Assembly (NCBI GenBank): GCA_016295275.1
Contig: JAEDLN010000028.1
Coordinates: 1-15,539, forward strand
Source: Kiritimatiellia bacterium
GTDB lineage: Bacteria > Verrucomicrobiota > Kiritimatiellia > RFP12 > UBA3636
Direction of reading: 5' to 3'
Length of the DNA stretch: 15,539 nt
Positions 6,562 to 15,539 of the stretch are shown in pieces (position 1 is the stretch's first letter; each line of letters begins with the position of its first letter). The notes under the pieces are model-generated. The model had not been told where the DNA came from, did not search any database, and saw nothing but the letters and a program-made list of their open reading frames with translations. The translations under genes and the position numbers were made by a program.

Positions 6562-9500
6562 ATGAAAAATTCCATTTTTGCCTTTCTTGTTGCGTTGTTT
6601 GCGAGCACGAGCGTTTCCTTTTCGTTGGATACGCGCGGCTTTGAGAAAAAATCGGTCTTTACGGTTTCCGCGGCCGGACAGACTGCAATTGGCGAGAATA
6701 CCTATTCGGGGGCACCCGTTCTGTTGCGCATTTCGCCGGAAACCGTACCCGGGTTTTCCTATGACATCGTCAAATCCGACGGTTCGGATATTGCCTTTAC
6801 GGACAGTGCCGGGACGGTGCTTCCGCATGAAATCGACACCTGGGATCCCAAAGGAACTTCGTTCGTTTGGGTGCGCCTTCCGGAAGTGACCGCATCGACG
6901 ACCTTCAACTTCTACTTTGGCAATGGCATTTCCACGCCGGATGTTTCGGGAGAAACCTGGAACGGCTATGTTGGCGTTTGGCACCTGAACGAAACCAATC
7001 AGACCGATACGGCCAATTCCTTCGGCGTGTATCCCAACTCGACCTCGACTGCGGGAATCGACGGCAACCTTGCCTTCTGCTCGCAGGCGAATGCGGAAGG
7101 ATTCATCGGCAAATCCGTTCTCATCAACGATTCCGGCTACAAGACCGGCAATTACTGCTATGGCGGCGTATGGGTTCCCGGAACCGACGCGTTGAAGATG
7201 GGAAGCACCTTTACGATTTCGGGATGGTTCAAGCACGGAACCTACCAGATTTACTATGATCACATGCTCTACAAGCGCACGCGCGCCGACAATACGACGA
7301 CGAAGGGTGGCCCCTTTGTCAATCCGCTGACGGGAGGTTTCGCCATTGAACATGGCGCGCCAAGCGGCAAGACGGTGACGCCCGCCGTCCGAGGTGCCTC
7401 GAGTGCCAACAAAACATTTACCTTGGGCAACCCCCACGACGAATGGGATTGGATCGTGTTCGTATATGACGGAACGGCGATCACGGTGTATGAGAACGGC
7501 GTCGGCAAAGGAACGCAGACCGGGATCATGGCTGTGACGGACAATGACGCGCCGCTTGTTTTCGGCAACAATACCGAAGTGGCGTTTGGCGGCATAGGCG
7601 ACTGCGCATGGGGCGGTTGGATCGACGAGGTTCGTCTCGTCGACGATGTTTTGGATGCCAATCGCATTCAAGGCGAGTATCTGCTCATGACCAATACCGG
7701 GCTCTTCGAATCCTCAGAAGCCGTTTTGCAGGATACAACCGCCTTAATTTGGGGCGATGCCACATCCGTCGTCTGGGACGGCGCGGAATGGAGAATCTCT
7801 GCCACCGCCAAGAAGGGTGAAGGCACTGTGAGTGTAATCGTCAAAGACGTTGAGACCGGTGTGGAAACGGAGGCGATTTCTTCCGTTTCGTTCACGAATG
7901 GCGGATCGTTGGACGGCGTTGCGCTCCCCCTGCCGGGAACGGGGCTCTATTCCGTTTCCGTGAAGGGCGTTTCGATCGGCGGAACGGAAACGAAAAGCAC
8001 ATTCGAGCATCTCATTTACAACGGCACGATTTCCGCAGAGCTCATTTCGAATGCAGATGAAATAAGTATGAGCGCAGGCGTCATCCGCCTGTCCGTTCCG
8101 TCTGCGCTCGCCCAAGACCTCTCCATTCCCGTTACCGTCACGGGAACGGCCGTTGCCGGGCAGACGTATCGGGAGATTCCTCCGTCCGTCGTTCTGCCTG
8201 CGGGGCAAACGTCCGTGGATGTCGAGATCGTGCCGATTTACTGTTCCGACGTGACGGAGGACGTGACGGTCACGTTCACCGTGCGGAACGCCAATGTCAT
8301 GGGCGGCGCAACGGCGACGGCAACGATCGTCAACGCCTCTGTCGATACCGCGACGATTTATGTTTCGCCCTCCGGGAACGATGAAAATAGCGGGTATAGC
8401 CTTGGTGATGCGAAGGCGACGATTTCCGCGGCACTGGCGGCGGCGGACCCGACGATTTCCAGTACCATTTGGATGGCCGCCGGTACGTATGCGCAGACGG
8501 AGACGATTCTCGTTGCTTCTCCTGTGACGATTCGCTCCATTTCCGGCAATCCGGAGGACGTGACGATTTCAAAGACCTCGGGGAATTTTTCCATTGTGAC
8601 GCTGAATCACGCCGAGGCCAAGCTCTTGGATCTTACGGTTTCCGGCGGCGGCGGTGCGAAAGTGAGCGGCGGAAACGTGTATATCGATGCGGCCGGCGGC
8701 GTTGTCGAACACTGTGTTCTTGAATCCGGCAACACCGCCACCACGTTCAATTACAACGGCGGCAACGTGTCGATGAAGGCAGGCGTCGTAACGCGTTGCA
8801 TTCTCAAGGGCGGTCTTGCGAACTATGCCGGCGGTGGCGGTGGTGCGTACTTGTCAGGCGGACGCATCGAGTCGTGTCTCGTATACGGCAACTACGCGGG
8901 AACGGAGCAGGCAGGCACGCCCAGCGGAGACAACGGCGGCGGCATTCGCCTTAACGGCACTTCGGCCGAGGCCGTGAACTGCACCGTATTCCTCAACCGC
9001 GGTGCGAAATCTCCCGGCATTTATATCGATAAAGGACGTGCCGTGAACTGCGTCATCGTGGACAACTTCACGATGGACGGCAATTGGAACTGGTCGAATG
9101 TCGGCGGAAAAACCAGCACGGGGTCCCAATTCGTCTCGTGCATGACCGACGGGCGTCTGGGGCAACCTTCCTCGAGCTGCTACGGAGCTCCATTCGGCTT
9201 TGCGGATCGAATCGGCCGCGATTATCGACTGACAGCCGCATCGGCCGCCGTCGATGCCGGCGAGGAAGTGACCTTCTACTCGAATCTCGATCTCGACGGA
9301 AATCCGCGCATAAGCGGAACGGCTGTCGATGCCGGCTGTTTCGAGCTGCAGCAAACGGGGCCCATGATCGGTCTTGCCGCAATGGACGAAGAGGTTCTTG
9401 TCGGCCAGGAAGTCGAATTTGTCGCGGCGACATTTGGCGGCGATGTCACCGGTTCCTATGTCTGGGACTTCGGCGATGGTTCCGAACCTGTTTCCACGGA

Positions 9501-11937
9501 AACGCCTTCGGCGACCCACGTTTATACGGTTGGAGCCACGAATGCGGTGACGGTTACGGCAACGGTGGGCGGTACGGAAGTTTCGTACACTGTTTCCCGT
9601 TCGGTTGTTTCCTGTCCCGTCGATCTGTACGTGGATGCGGCGAATACGGCGGGTGCGGCCTATCCCTATGCAACGCCGGAAACGGCCGCCACGAAGGTGA
9701 CGGACGCTCTTTCGGCCGCGACGGACGGTTCGACCATCCATATTGCAGACGGAACCTATCCGATTTCTTCGACGATTCTCTTGAATAAGCAGATTGTTCT
9801 CGAAGGCATCGGCGGCATTCCGGCGAATGTCGTTTTGACCGCTTCCAACGCCCGTCGCACGCTCTGGATGTCGAACGAAGGCGCGGTGGTGCGCAACCTC
9901 ACCCTTTCGAATGGCAAATCAACTCAGTCCAATGGCGGAAATCTGAAGATTTCGCAATGGGGCGGCTTTGTTTCGAACTGTGTGATCACGGCCGGATTCG
10001 GCGACAACTACAGTGGCAACGGCGGCAACATTTACATGAATGCCGGCCACGTTACGCATTCCGTCATTTCCGACGGCAAGTTGAATAATACAGGCGGCGG
10101 GAATAAAGGCGTCAATGTGTCGATTTCGGGAGGGCTTCTCGAACATTCGCTTATTACGGGAGGCTCTGACGCGACAGACGGCTCCAGCACGAATGTCGCC
10201 GCCGGCGTCTATATCTCGGGCGGCACATTGCGCAACTGCACCATTGCAAAAAATGCAGGGCTTACAACAGGCGGCGTTTTCGCATCCGGCGGTTCGATTG
10301 TCAACACCGTCATCGCCGGAAATACCTCGGCGAATAAAGGCGGCGACTATGTGGCCTGGGCGGGCAATCCCGAACTGTTCGTCAATTGCGTGACCGATAC
10401 GGAAAAGGCTTTGAACGATACCTGTCTCGCATCGAACTACGATATGCTGTTTGCGGATTATGCGAATGGCGATTTCCACCTTGCGGCGGGGGCGGTTGCC
10501 ATTGACGCGGGTGCGGCGATCGAAAATCCGCCCGCGCACGATCTTGACGGTGCCGAACGTGTACAAGGCAACGGCATCGATATGGGCTGCTACGAGTACG
10601 ATACGGCGAGTCTGGCCGTTTCTTTCGCGTCCTCCGCAAGTGAAGGAATCGCACCGATGGAAATCACGTTCACGGCGTCCCTGAGCGGTGTCGATTCGCT
10701 CGATACCGTCAACTACGGATGGGATTTCGACGGCGACGGCGTCGTGGATCGCACTACACAAGTCCCGGAGACGACCTACGTCTACGAGACGCCGGGATGG
10801 TACTCTATCGGTCTCTATGTAACGGACGTGACACTTGGCATCGAGGCATCTCTCGTGAAGCAAGATTCGCTTCATATCGTTTCGCCGATTCTGTATGTGG
10901 ACGCCGCGAGTACGTCTCCCGCGCTCCCGTACGATACGCGTGAGAATGCGGCAACCGATCTTCAGGATGCCGTAGATGAAGCCATCGACGGATGCATGAT
11001 TCTCATTGCTCCGGGCTATTACGAACACGGCAAGACGTATGCGGTCCACAAGAGTGTTGCCATCATGGGCGAATCGGGGCGGCCGGACGATGTTCTGTTG
11101 GTATCGAAAAATGCCGGCGGCATTCACCTGAATGGAGAAAAGCTGTTGCTCGCGAATGTCACGATTACCAACGGCTATTCCGGCGGAGGTACCGATGCAG
11201 GTGTCTATTTCGGTGCGGCCGGCGGTTCCGTTTCCAACTGCGCAATTCGCAGTTGCAAGGCTATCGCATATTCCGGAAACGGCAGCGCCGTCAACAGCTC
11301 CTTGTCGGACAATGTCCTTGTCACCCACACCATCATCGACGGGTGCATCGTTTCCCATGGGTCCGGCGGCGGCAGCAAGTACGTCGTCTATTTGAGAAAG
11401 GGGCGCATCGAGAATTCGCTTATCCGGAATTGCAAGGGAATCCTAATCGAAACGGAAACGCAGACCCATGCGGGCGTCTTGAGCGTCGGTTCGACGTCGT
11501 CTCTTGTCAACTGCACCATCGTCGACAACGAAGCGGCTCAAAACTGTTTTCTGGAAGTTACGGATGGGGGGCGGATCGTCAATACCGTCTTTGCCAACAA
11601 TAGCATGCCCGACAAGGATAGTGCGGATCCGACCCACACGGGCTTCTCCTCGTCTGAGAATCTGGGAGCGGCATTGCAGAACTGCGTCATCGAGGAAGGC
11701 GTCTTGACGGAAGCGCCCAATGAAACGGTTGCATTCGGTGACGTCGGCTCGTTCTTCAAAGATTGGCAGGCGCGCAATCTCGTACCGGATATTCACGGTC
11801 CGCTCTTCAACAAGGGTGCGGATGTCGCAGCCCCCGCCACCGATCTTGCCGGAACGGAACGCGTTCTCCATTCGCGCATCGACATTGGCGCCTATGAGAA
11901 CGCCAAGACTCCGGGATTCTATACGATCTTCCGGTAG
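6562..11937 (+). CDS. Large secreted modular protein: DUF2341, LamG, Calx-beta-like and three beta-helix modules with PKD linkers
   Basis: The ATG at 6562 gives 1791 residues and places MKN plus the hydrophobic stretch SIFAFLVALFAS first, a signal peptide cut near residue 21. A TTG eight codons earlier would spoil it. Domains in order: DUF2341 at about 25-123 (VLLRIS, DGSDIAFTD, FNFYFGN); a LamG-type jelly roll at about 135-375 (VGVWHLNE with W140, WGGWIDEVRL); an Ig-like spacer; a Calx-beta-like domain at about 490-593 (VVLPAGQTSVDVEIVP). Three right-handed beta-helix modules follow at about 598-929, 1020-1345 and 1443-1779. Each opens with (I/L)YV(S/D) and a period of NCxI/NTVI turns; modules 1 and 2 close with a clear DxDG.xR...(V/I)DxGC(Y/F)E ending. 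PKD domains (WDFGDG at 968, WDFDGDG at 1387) separate the modules. No C-terminal anchor or sorting motif follows the last module. The role may be adhesion or polysaccharide binding or cleavage; no catalytic residues could be assigned. No Shine-Dalgarno sequence is visible. Confidence 0.88.
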   Translation: MKNSIFAFLVALFASTSVSFSLDTRGFEKKSVFTVSAAGQTAIGENTYSGAPVLLRISPETVPGFSYDIVKSDGSDIAFTDSAGTVLPHEIDTWDPKGTSFVWVRLPEVTASTTFNFYFGNGISTPDVSGETWNGYVGVWHLNETNQTDTANSFGVYPNSTSTAGIDGNLAFCSQANAEGFIGKSVLINDSGYKTGNYCYGGVWVPGTDALKMGSTFTISGWFKHGTYQIYYDHMLYKRTRADNTTTKGGPFVNPLTGGFAIEHGAPSGKTVTPAVRGASSANKTFTLGNPHDEWDWIVFVYDGTAITVYENGVGKGTQTGIMAVTDNDAPLVFGNNTEVAFGGIGDCAWGGWIDEVRLVDDVLDANRIQGEYLLMTNTGLFESSEAVLQDTTALIWGDATSVVWDGAEWRISATAKKGEGTVSVIVKDVETGVETEAISSVSFTNGGSLDGVALPLPGTGLYSVSVKGVSIGGTETKSTFEHLIYNGTISAELISNADEISMSAGVIRLSVPSALAQDLSIPVTVTGTAVAGQTYREIPPSVVLPAGQTSVDVEIVPIYCSDVTEDVTVTFTVRNANVMGGATATATIVNASVDTATIYVSPSGNDENSGYSLGDAKATISAALAAADPTISSTIWMAAGTYAQTETILVASPVTIRSISGNPEDVTISKTSGNFSIVTLNHAEAKLLDLTVSGGGGAKVSGGNVYIDAAGGVVEHCVLESGNTATTFNYNGGNVSMKAGVVTRCILKGGLANYAGGGGGAYLSGGRIESCLVYGNYAGTEQAGTPSGDNGGGIRLNGTSAEAVNCTVFLNRGAKSPGIYIDKGRAVNCVIVDNFTMDGNWNWSNVGGKTSTGSQFVSCMTDGRLGQPSSSCYGAPFGFADRIGRDYRLTAASAAVDAGEEVTFYSNLDLDGNPRISGTAVDAGCFELQQTGPMIGLAAMDEEVLVGQEVEFVAATFGGDVTGSYVWDFGDGSEPVSTETPSATHVYTVGATNAVTVTATVGGTEVSYTVSRSVVSCPVDLYVDAANTAGAAYPYATPETAATKVTDALSAATDGSTIHIADGTYPISSTILLNKQIVLEGIGGIPANVVLTASNARRTLWMSNEGAVVRNLTLSNGKSTQSNGGNLKISQWGGFVSNCVITAGFGDNYSGNGGNIYMNAGHVTHSVISDGKLNNTGGGNKGVNVSISGGLLEHSLITGGSDATDGSSTNVAAGVYISGGTLRNCTIAKNAGLTTGGVFASGGSIVNTVIAGNTSANKGGDYVAWAGNPELFVNCVTDTEKALNDTCLASNYDMLFADYANGDFHLAAGAVAIDAGAAIENPPAHDLDGAERVQGNGIDMGCYEYDTASLAVSFASSASEGIAPMEITFTASLSGVDSLDTVNYGWDFDGDGVVDRTTQVPETTYVYETPGWYSIGLYVTDVTLGIEASLVKQDSLHIVSPILYVDAASTSPALPYDTRENAATDLQDAVDEAIDGCMILIAPGYYEHGKTYAVHKSVAIMGESGRPDDVLLVSKNAGGIHLNGEKLLLANVTITNGYSGGGTDAGVYFGAAGGSVSNCAIRSCKAIAYSGNGSAVNSSLSDNVLVTHTIIDGCIVSHGSGGGSKYVVYLRKGRIENSLIRNCKGILIETETQTHAGVLSVGSTSSLVNCTIVDNEAAQNCFLEVTDGGRIVNTVFANNSMPDKDSADPTHTGFSSSENLGAALQNCVIEEGVLTEAPNETVAFGDVGSFFKDWQARNLVPDIHGPLFNKGADVAAPATDLAGTERVLHSRIDIGAYENAKTPGFYTIFR
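8353..11898 (+). repeat. three tandem beta-helix modules encoded within one gene
   Basis: Equivalent module starts lie near 8353, 9619 and 10885, a spacing of about 1,266 bp each. Each module has the same plan: an opening strand, a DUF1565-like repeat (ALAAADPTISSTIWMAAGTY, ALSAATDGSTIHIADGTY, AVDEAIDGCMILIAPGYY), then a 'NP/IP/RP-(E/A/D)-(D/N)-V' stretch, then helix coils with NCTV/NCTI followed by VNCVI/VNTVI/VNTVF, then the anchor-Q-like end. DNA identity between the modules is low by eye, so the duplication is old. Module 3 has a shortened end lacking the SAAIDAG-type segment. Confidence 0.75.
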
Positions 11938-11977
11938 AGCTTCTCGAGTTCGCTTCAAACGGAGCGATACGGCAATG

Positions 11978-12020
11978 CGCGGCATGGATCCAAACGGCTC
12001 CATGCCGCGATTTTCTTCTT
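11978..12020 (+). terminator. strong intrinsic terminator of the beta-helix gene
   Basis: CGCGGCATGGA (11978-11988) pairs perfectly over 11 bp with TCCATGCCGCG (11999-12009) around a 10-nt loop. A then TTTTCTTCTT (12011-12020) follow. It lies 41 bp after the stop codon, which is a typical distance. Confidence 0.92.
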
Positions 12021-12030
12021 GCGCGCTCCC

Positions 12031-12105
12031 GTGCTCCGTCCCCGCGCCCCGCCCTGCCGATACGTATGCGGCACCGCCCGTGGCGGCATCGTGTACTGGG
12101 AGCAC
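12031..12105. other. nested inverted repeats, candidate branched RNA structure
   Basis: GTGCTCC (12031-12037) is complementary to GGAGCAC (12099-12105). Inside this outer stem are two adjacent hairpins: TGCCG (12055-12059) with CGGCA (12069-12073), and CCGCC (12074-12078) with GGCGG (12082-12086) around a CGT loop. Together these give a junction with two arms. GC-rich DNA forms hairpins easily by chance, and the stem bases overlap the dispersed repeat, so this may be a property of the repeat rather than an RNA gene. Confidence 0.3.
12041..12092 (-). repeat. dispersed GC-rich repeat, copy C (inverted relative to copy A)
   Basis: On the minus strand this reads GATGCC, then GCCGCCACGGGCGGTGC (12087 down to 12071), a 12-nt spacer holding ATACGTAT, then GGCAGGGCGGG (12058 down to 12048), then GCGCGGGG. 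The two main blocks match 72-88 (one mismatch) and 94-104 (exact), in the same order and relative orientation. Confidence 0.5.
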
Positions 12106-12396
12106 CCGGTTCCCGGCGGGCGGACAACGCGACTCGCAGAGGGCGCGGGCTGTGGAGAGCCTGTGCGGCCGTCGGGAAACACCGTGCCCGGAGACCGTTC
12201 GGTTTATCGGTTATAAATTTGTTAAAATCAAATGAAAAAATAAAAATAGAAACGAAAAAACGTTTTTCTTCCGAATCGATTTTCATTACGCTTGCGTTCC
12301 GTCATCAGAAAAGGTAAAATTCCGTCTCTATCGGAAATGGTTTGCCGGGAAAGAAGTTTTTTGCAAAATCTTCTCTTCTCCGCCTTCCGAAATGCG

Positions 12397-12435
12397 TATA
12401 ACCCTCGTGCCCGACCGCACGGCGACATAAGAGAA
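12397..12435 (+). promoter_or_regulatory. probable recA -10 box and ribosome binding region
   Basis: TATAAC at 12397-12402 matches five of six -10 positions, but no good -35 box is found 15-19 bp upstream. Transcription from about 12409 would give a leader of about 34 nt. AAGAGAA at 12429-12435 lies 7 nt before the recA ATG and is a purine-rich, weak Shine-Dalgarno-like sequence. No LexA box of a known consensus could be recognised. Confidence 0.4.
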
Positions 12436-12442
12436 CAAGACC

Positions 12443-13489
12443 ATGGCAAAGAAAAACGAAACTTCCGGCAACGCCAATTTGGATGAAGTTCTTTCCCAGA
12501 TTCGCAAGGAATTTGGCGAAGGGGCCATCATGAAGTTGGGGGATATCGAAGCGGACAAATCGGTTCAGACGATTTCGACCGGTTCATTTGGTCTCGATAT
12601 GGCGCTTGGCGTATGGGGATTGCCGCGCGGGCGCATCGTAGAGCTGTTCGGACCGGAGTCTTCCGGCAAGACGACACTGGCGTTGCACGTTATTGCCAAT
12701 GCGCAGAAGGCGGGCGGCATGGCGGCCTTTATCGATGTGGAGCATGCGCTCGATCCGAAGTATGCGAAGCGCATCGGCGTCGATTTGGACAATTTGCTGG
12801 TTGCCCAGCCGACGACGGGAGAAGAGGCGCTGAACATTGCCGAATCGTTGACCCGTTCCGGTGCGCTTGACGTCATCGTTGTCGATTCGGTTGCGGCACT
12901 GACTCCGAAAGCCGAGCTGGAGGGGCAGATGGGCGATGCCCATGTCGGCATCCAGGCTCGTTTGATGTCGCAAGCCATGCGGAAGCTGACGGGGATGCTT
13001 GCCTCGGCGAAAACGCTTTGTATTTTCACGAATCAGATTCGCGAAAAAATCGGCGTGATGTTCGGCAATCCCGAGACGACGCCCGGCGGTCGCGCCCTCA
13101 AGTTCTATGCTTCGGTTCGTTTGAACATCTCGCGCATTGGCGCAATCAAGGATTCGAGCGGACAGGTGATCGGCAACAGAACCCGCGTCAAGGTCGTCAA
13201 AAACAAGGTTGCGCCGCCTTTTTCAGAAGCGGAATTCGACATTCTCTACGACCGCGGCATTTGGTGGGCGGGATCGCTTTTGGAAGCGGGCATCAAGACC
13301 AATATCATCCAGAAGCGCGGTTCCTGGTTCTCGCTTGGCAACGACCAGATTGGCCAAGGCTCTCAAGCGGCCGCCCAGTTTCTTGACGAACATCCCGAGA
13401 AGGCAGAGGAGCTTGTTCGCCGTCTGAAGGGCGAATCGCCGACTGTCGCCGAGGGGACGAATGCCGCGCCGCCGCCTGTCGGCAACTAA
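12443..13489 (+). CDS. recA: Recombinase RecA
   Basis: RecA forms ATP-dependent filaments on single-stranded DNA, drives strand exchange and activates LexA self-cleavage. The 348 residues match the usual length (E. coli 353), and the ATG at 12443 starts a canonical N-terminus. Walker A GPESSGKT is at 70-77, the catalytic E100 is in VEHALDP, Walker B VIVVDSVAAL is at 144-153, and the loop L2 region NQIREKIGVMFGNPETTPGG is at 198-216. The short C-terminal tail is acidic then Pro/Ala-rich, ending PPPVGN. One oddity is W58 in ALGVWGLPRG, where most RecA proteins have a small residue, commonly Gly. The gene has its own promoter region and follows a strong terminator. ftsH begins 44 bp after the stop without a clear terminator between, so the two may share a transcript. 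Confidence 0.98.
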   Translation: MAKKNETSGNANLDEVLSQIRKEFGEGAIMKLGDIEADKSVQTISTGSFGLDMALGVWGLPRGRIVELFGPESSGKTTLALHVIANAQKAGGMAAFIDVEHALDPKYAKRIGVDLDNLLVAQPTTGEEALNIAESLTRSGALDVIVVDSVAALTPKAELEGQMGDAHVGIQARLMSQAMRKLTGMLASAKTLCIFTNQIREKIGVMFGNPETTPGGRALKFYASVRLNISRIGAIKDSSGQVIGNRTRVKVVKNKVAPPFSEAEFDILYDRGIWWAGSLLEAGIKTNIIQKRGSWFSLGNDQIGQGSQAAAQFLDEHPEKAEELVRRLKGESPTVAEGTNAAPPPVGN

Positions 13490-13533
13490 TTCTGCCAATC
13501 ACCCTTTTTCATCCACGACCGGGAAGCCGGTTG

Positions 13534-15539
<2,006 letters not shown>

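Larger units (their letters stand above)
11938..12442. other. 505-bp intergenic region before recA
   Basis: No convincing gene is present on either strand; the short open frames are Arg/Pro/Gly-rich and lack any recognisable motif or start signal. The content, in order, is: the beta-helix gene terminator (to 12020); a GC-rich block with several inverted repeats (about 12021-12204); an abruptly AT-rich tract (about 12205-12275) with A-runs and the palindrome AAAAACGTTTTT at 12256-12267; a mixed stretch with ACGCTTGCGT at 12288-12297; and the recA promoter and leader. No tRNA cloverleaf was found. Confidence 0.7.

Noticed and set aside
9919..11358. 479-codon open frame on the minus strand opposite the beta-helix gene
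   Set aside because: It mirrors the codon pattern of the sense gene, has an R/I/V/D-rich composition with no recognisable domain, and the sense strand encodes a clear multi-domain protein.
12194..12203. small hairpin ACCG-TT-CGGT before the AT-rich tract
   Set aside because: The stem is four pairs and is followed by a mixed sequence, so it is too weak to call a terminator.
12019..12216. short open frames in the GC-rich intergenic block
   Set aside because: They are Arg/Pro/Gly-rich with no start signal or motif, and the sequence is better explained by inverted repeats.

Overview
The window is about 15.5 kb of moderately GC-rich bacterial DNA (roughly 57-60% GC by eye), with every supported gene on the + strand. 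The gene set suggests a member of the PVC superphylum, most likely Verrucomicrobiota (Opitutia-like) or Kiritimatiellota, possibly host- or gut-associated. The clues are a DUF4886 SGNH-like protein beside a GH2 beta-galactosidase, a giant secreted DUF2341/LamG/PKD/beta-helix protein with 'choice-of-anchor Q'-type module ends, an FtsH with a long hydrophilic N-terminus, and start sites that mostly lack a Shine-Dalgarno sequence. This placement is an inference from gene content; no marker gene was compared with a database.

Layout. 1-246: the tail of a gene entering from the left, whose last 40 codons look like the end of a beta-sandwich domain but whose earlier part is G-rich low-complexity sequence. 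352-2334: mutL (mismatch repair), probably read from an extended -10 promoter that makes a nearly leaderless transcript. 2400-3254: an exported DUF4886/SGNH-like protein. 3327-6314: a cytoplasmic LacZ-type GH2 beta-galactosidase. 6315-6561: an intergenic stretch with a possible terminator and weak promoter. 6562-11937: a 1791-residue secreted modular beta-helix protein, closed by a strong intrinsic terminator at 11978-12020. 11938-12442: 505 bp without a gene, made of the terminator, a GC-rich block full of inverted repeats, a sharply AT-rich tract and the recA promoter region. 12443-13489: recA. 13534 to the right edge: ftsH, cut by the window end before its stop.

How the genes fit together. 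mutL and recA are housekeeping DNA repair and recombination genes, and ftsH is membrane protein quality control. Between them lies an accessory block for carbohydrate use and the cell surface: an exported putative esterase, an intracellular beta-galactosidase and a very large surface or secreted protein. No transposase, integrase, CRISPR array, rRNA or tRNA was found.

The most notable signals are these. (1) The MutL C-terminal domain keeps the D and E residues of the endonuclease motif, but every Cys/His metal ligand appears replaced. (2) Two GC-rich stretches lying in opposite orientation 12 kb apart (about 65-114 and 12041-12092) share two conserved blocks, and a weaker third copy lies at about 6321-6348, which suggests a dispersed repeat family. 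(3) One of these copies lies inside the open frame at the left edge. (4) Nested inverted repeats upstream of recA could fold into a branched RNA.
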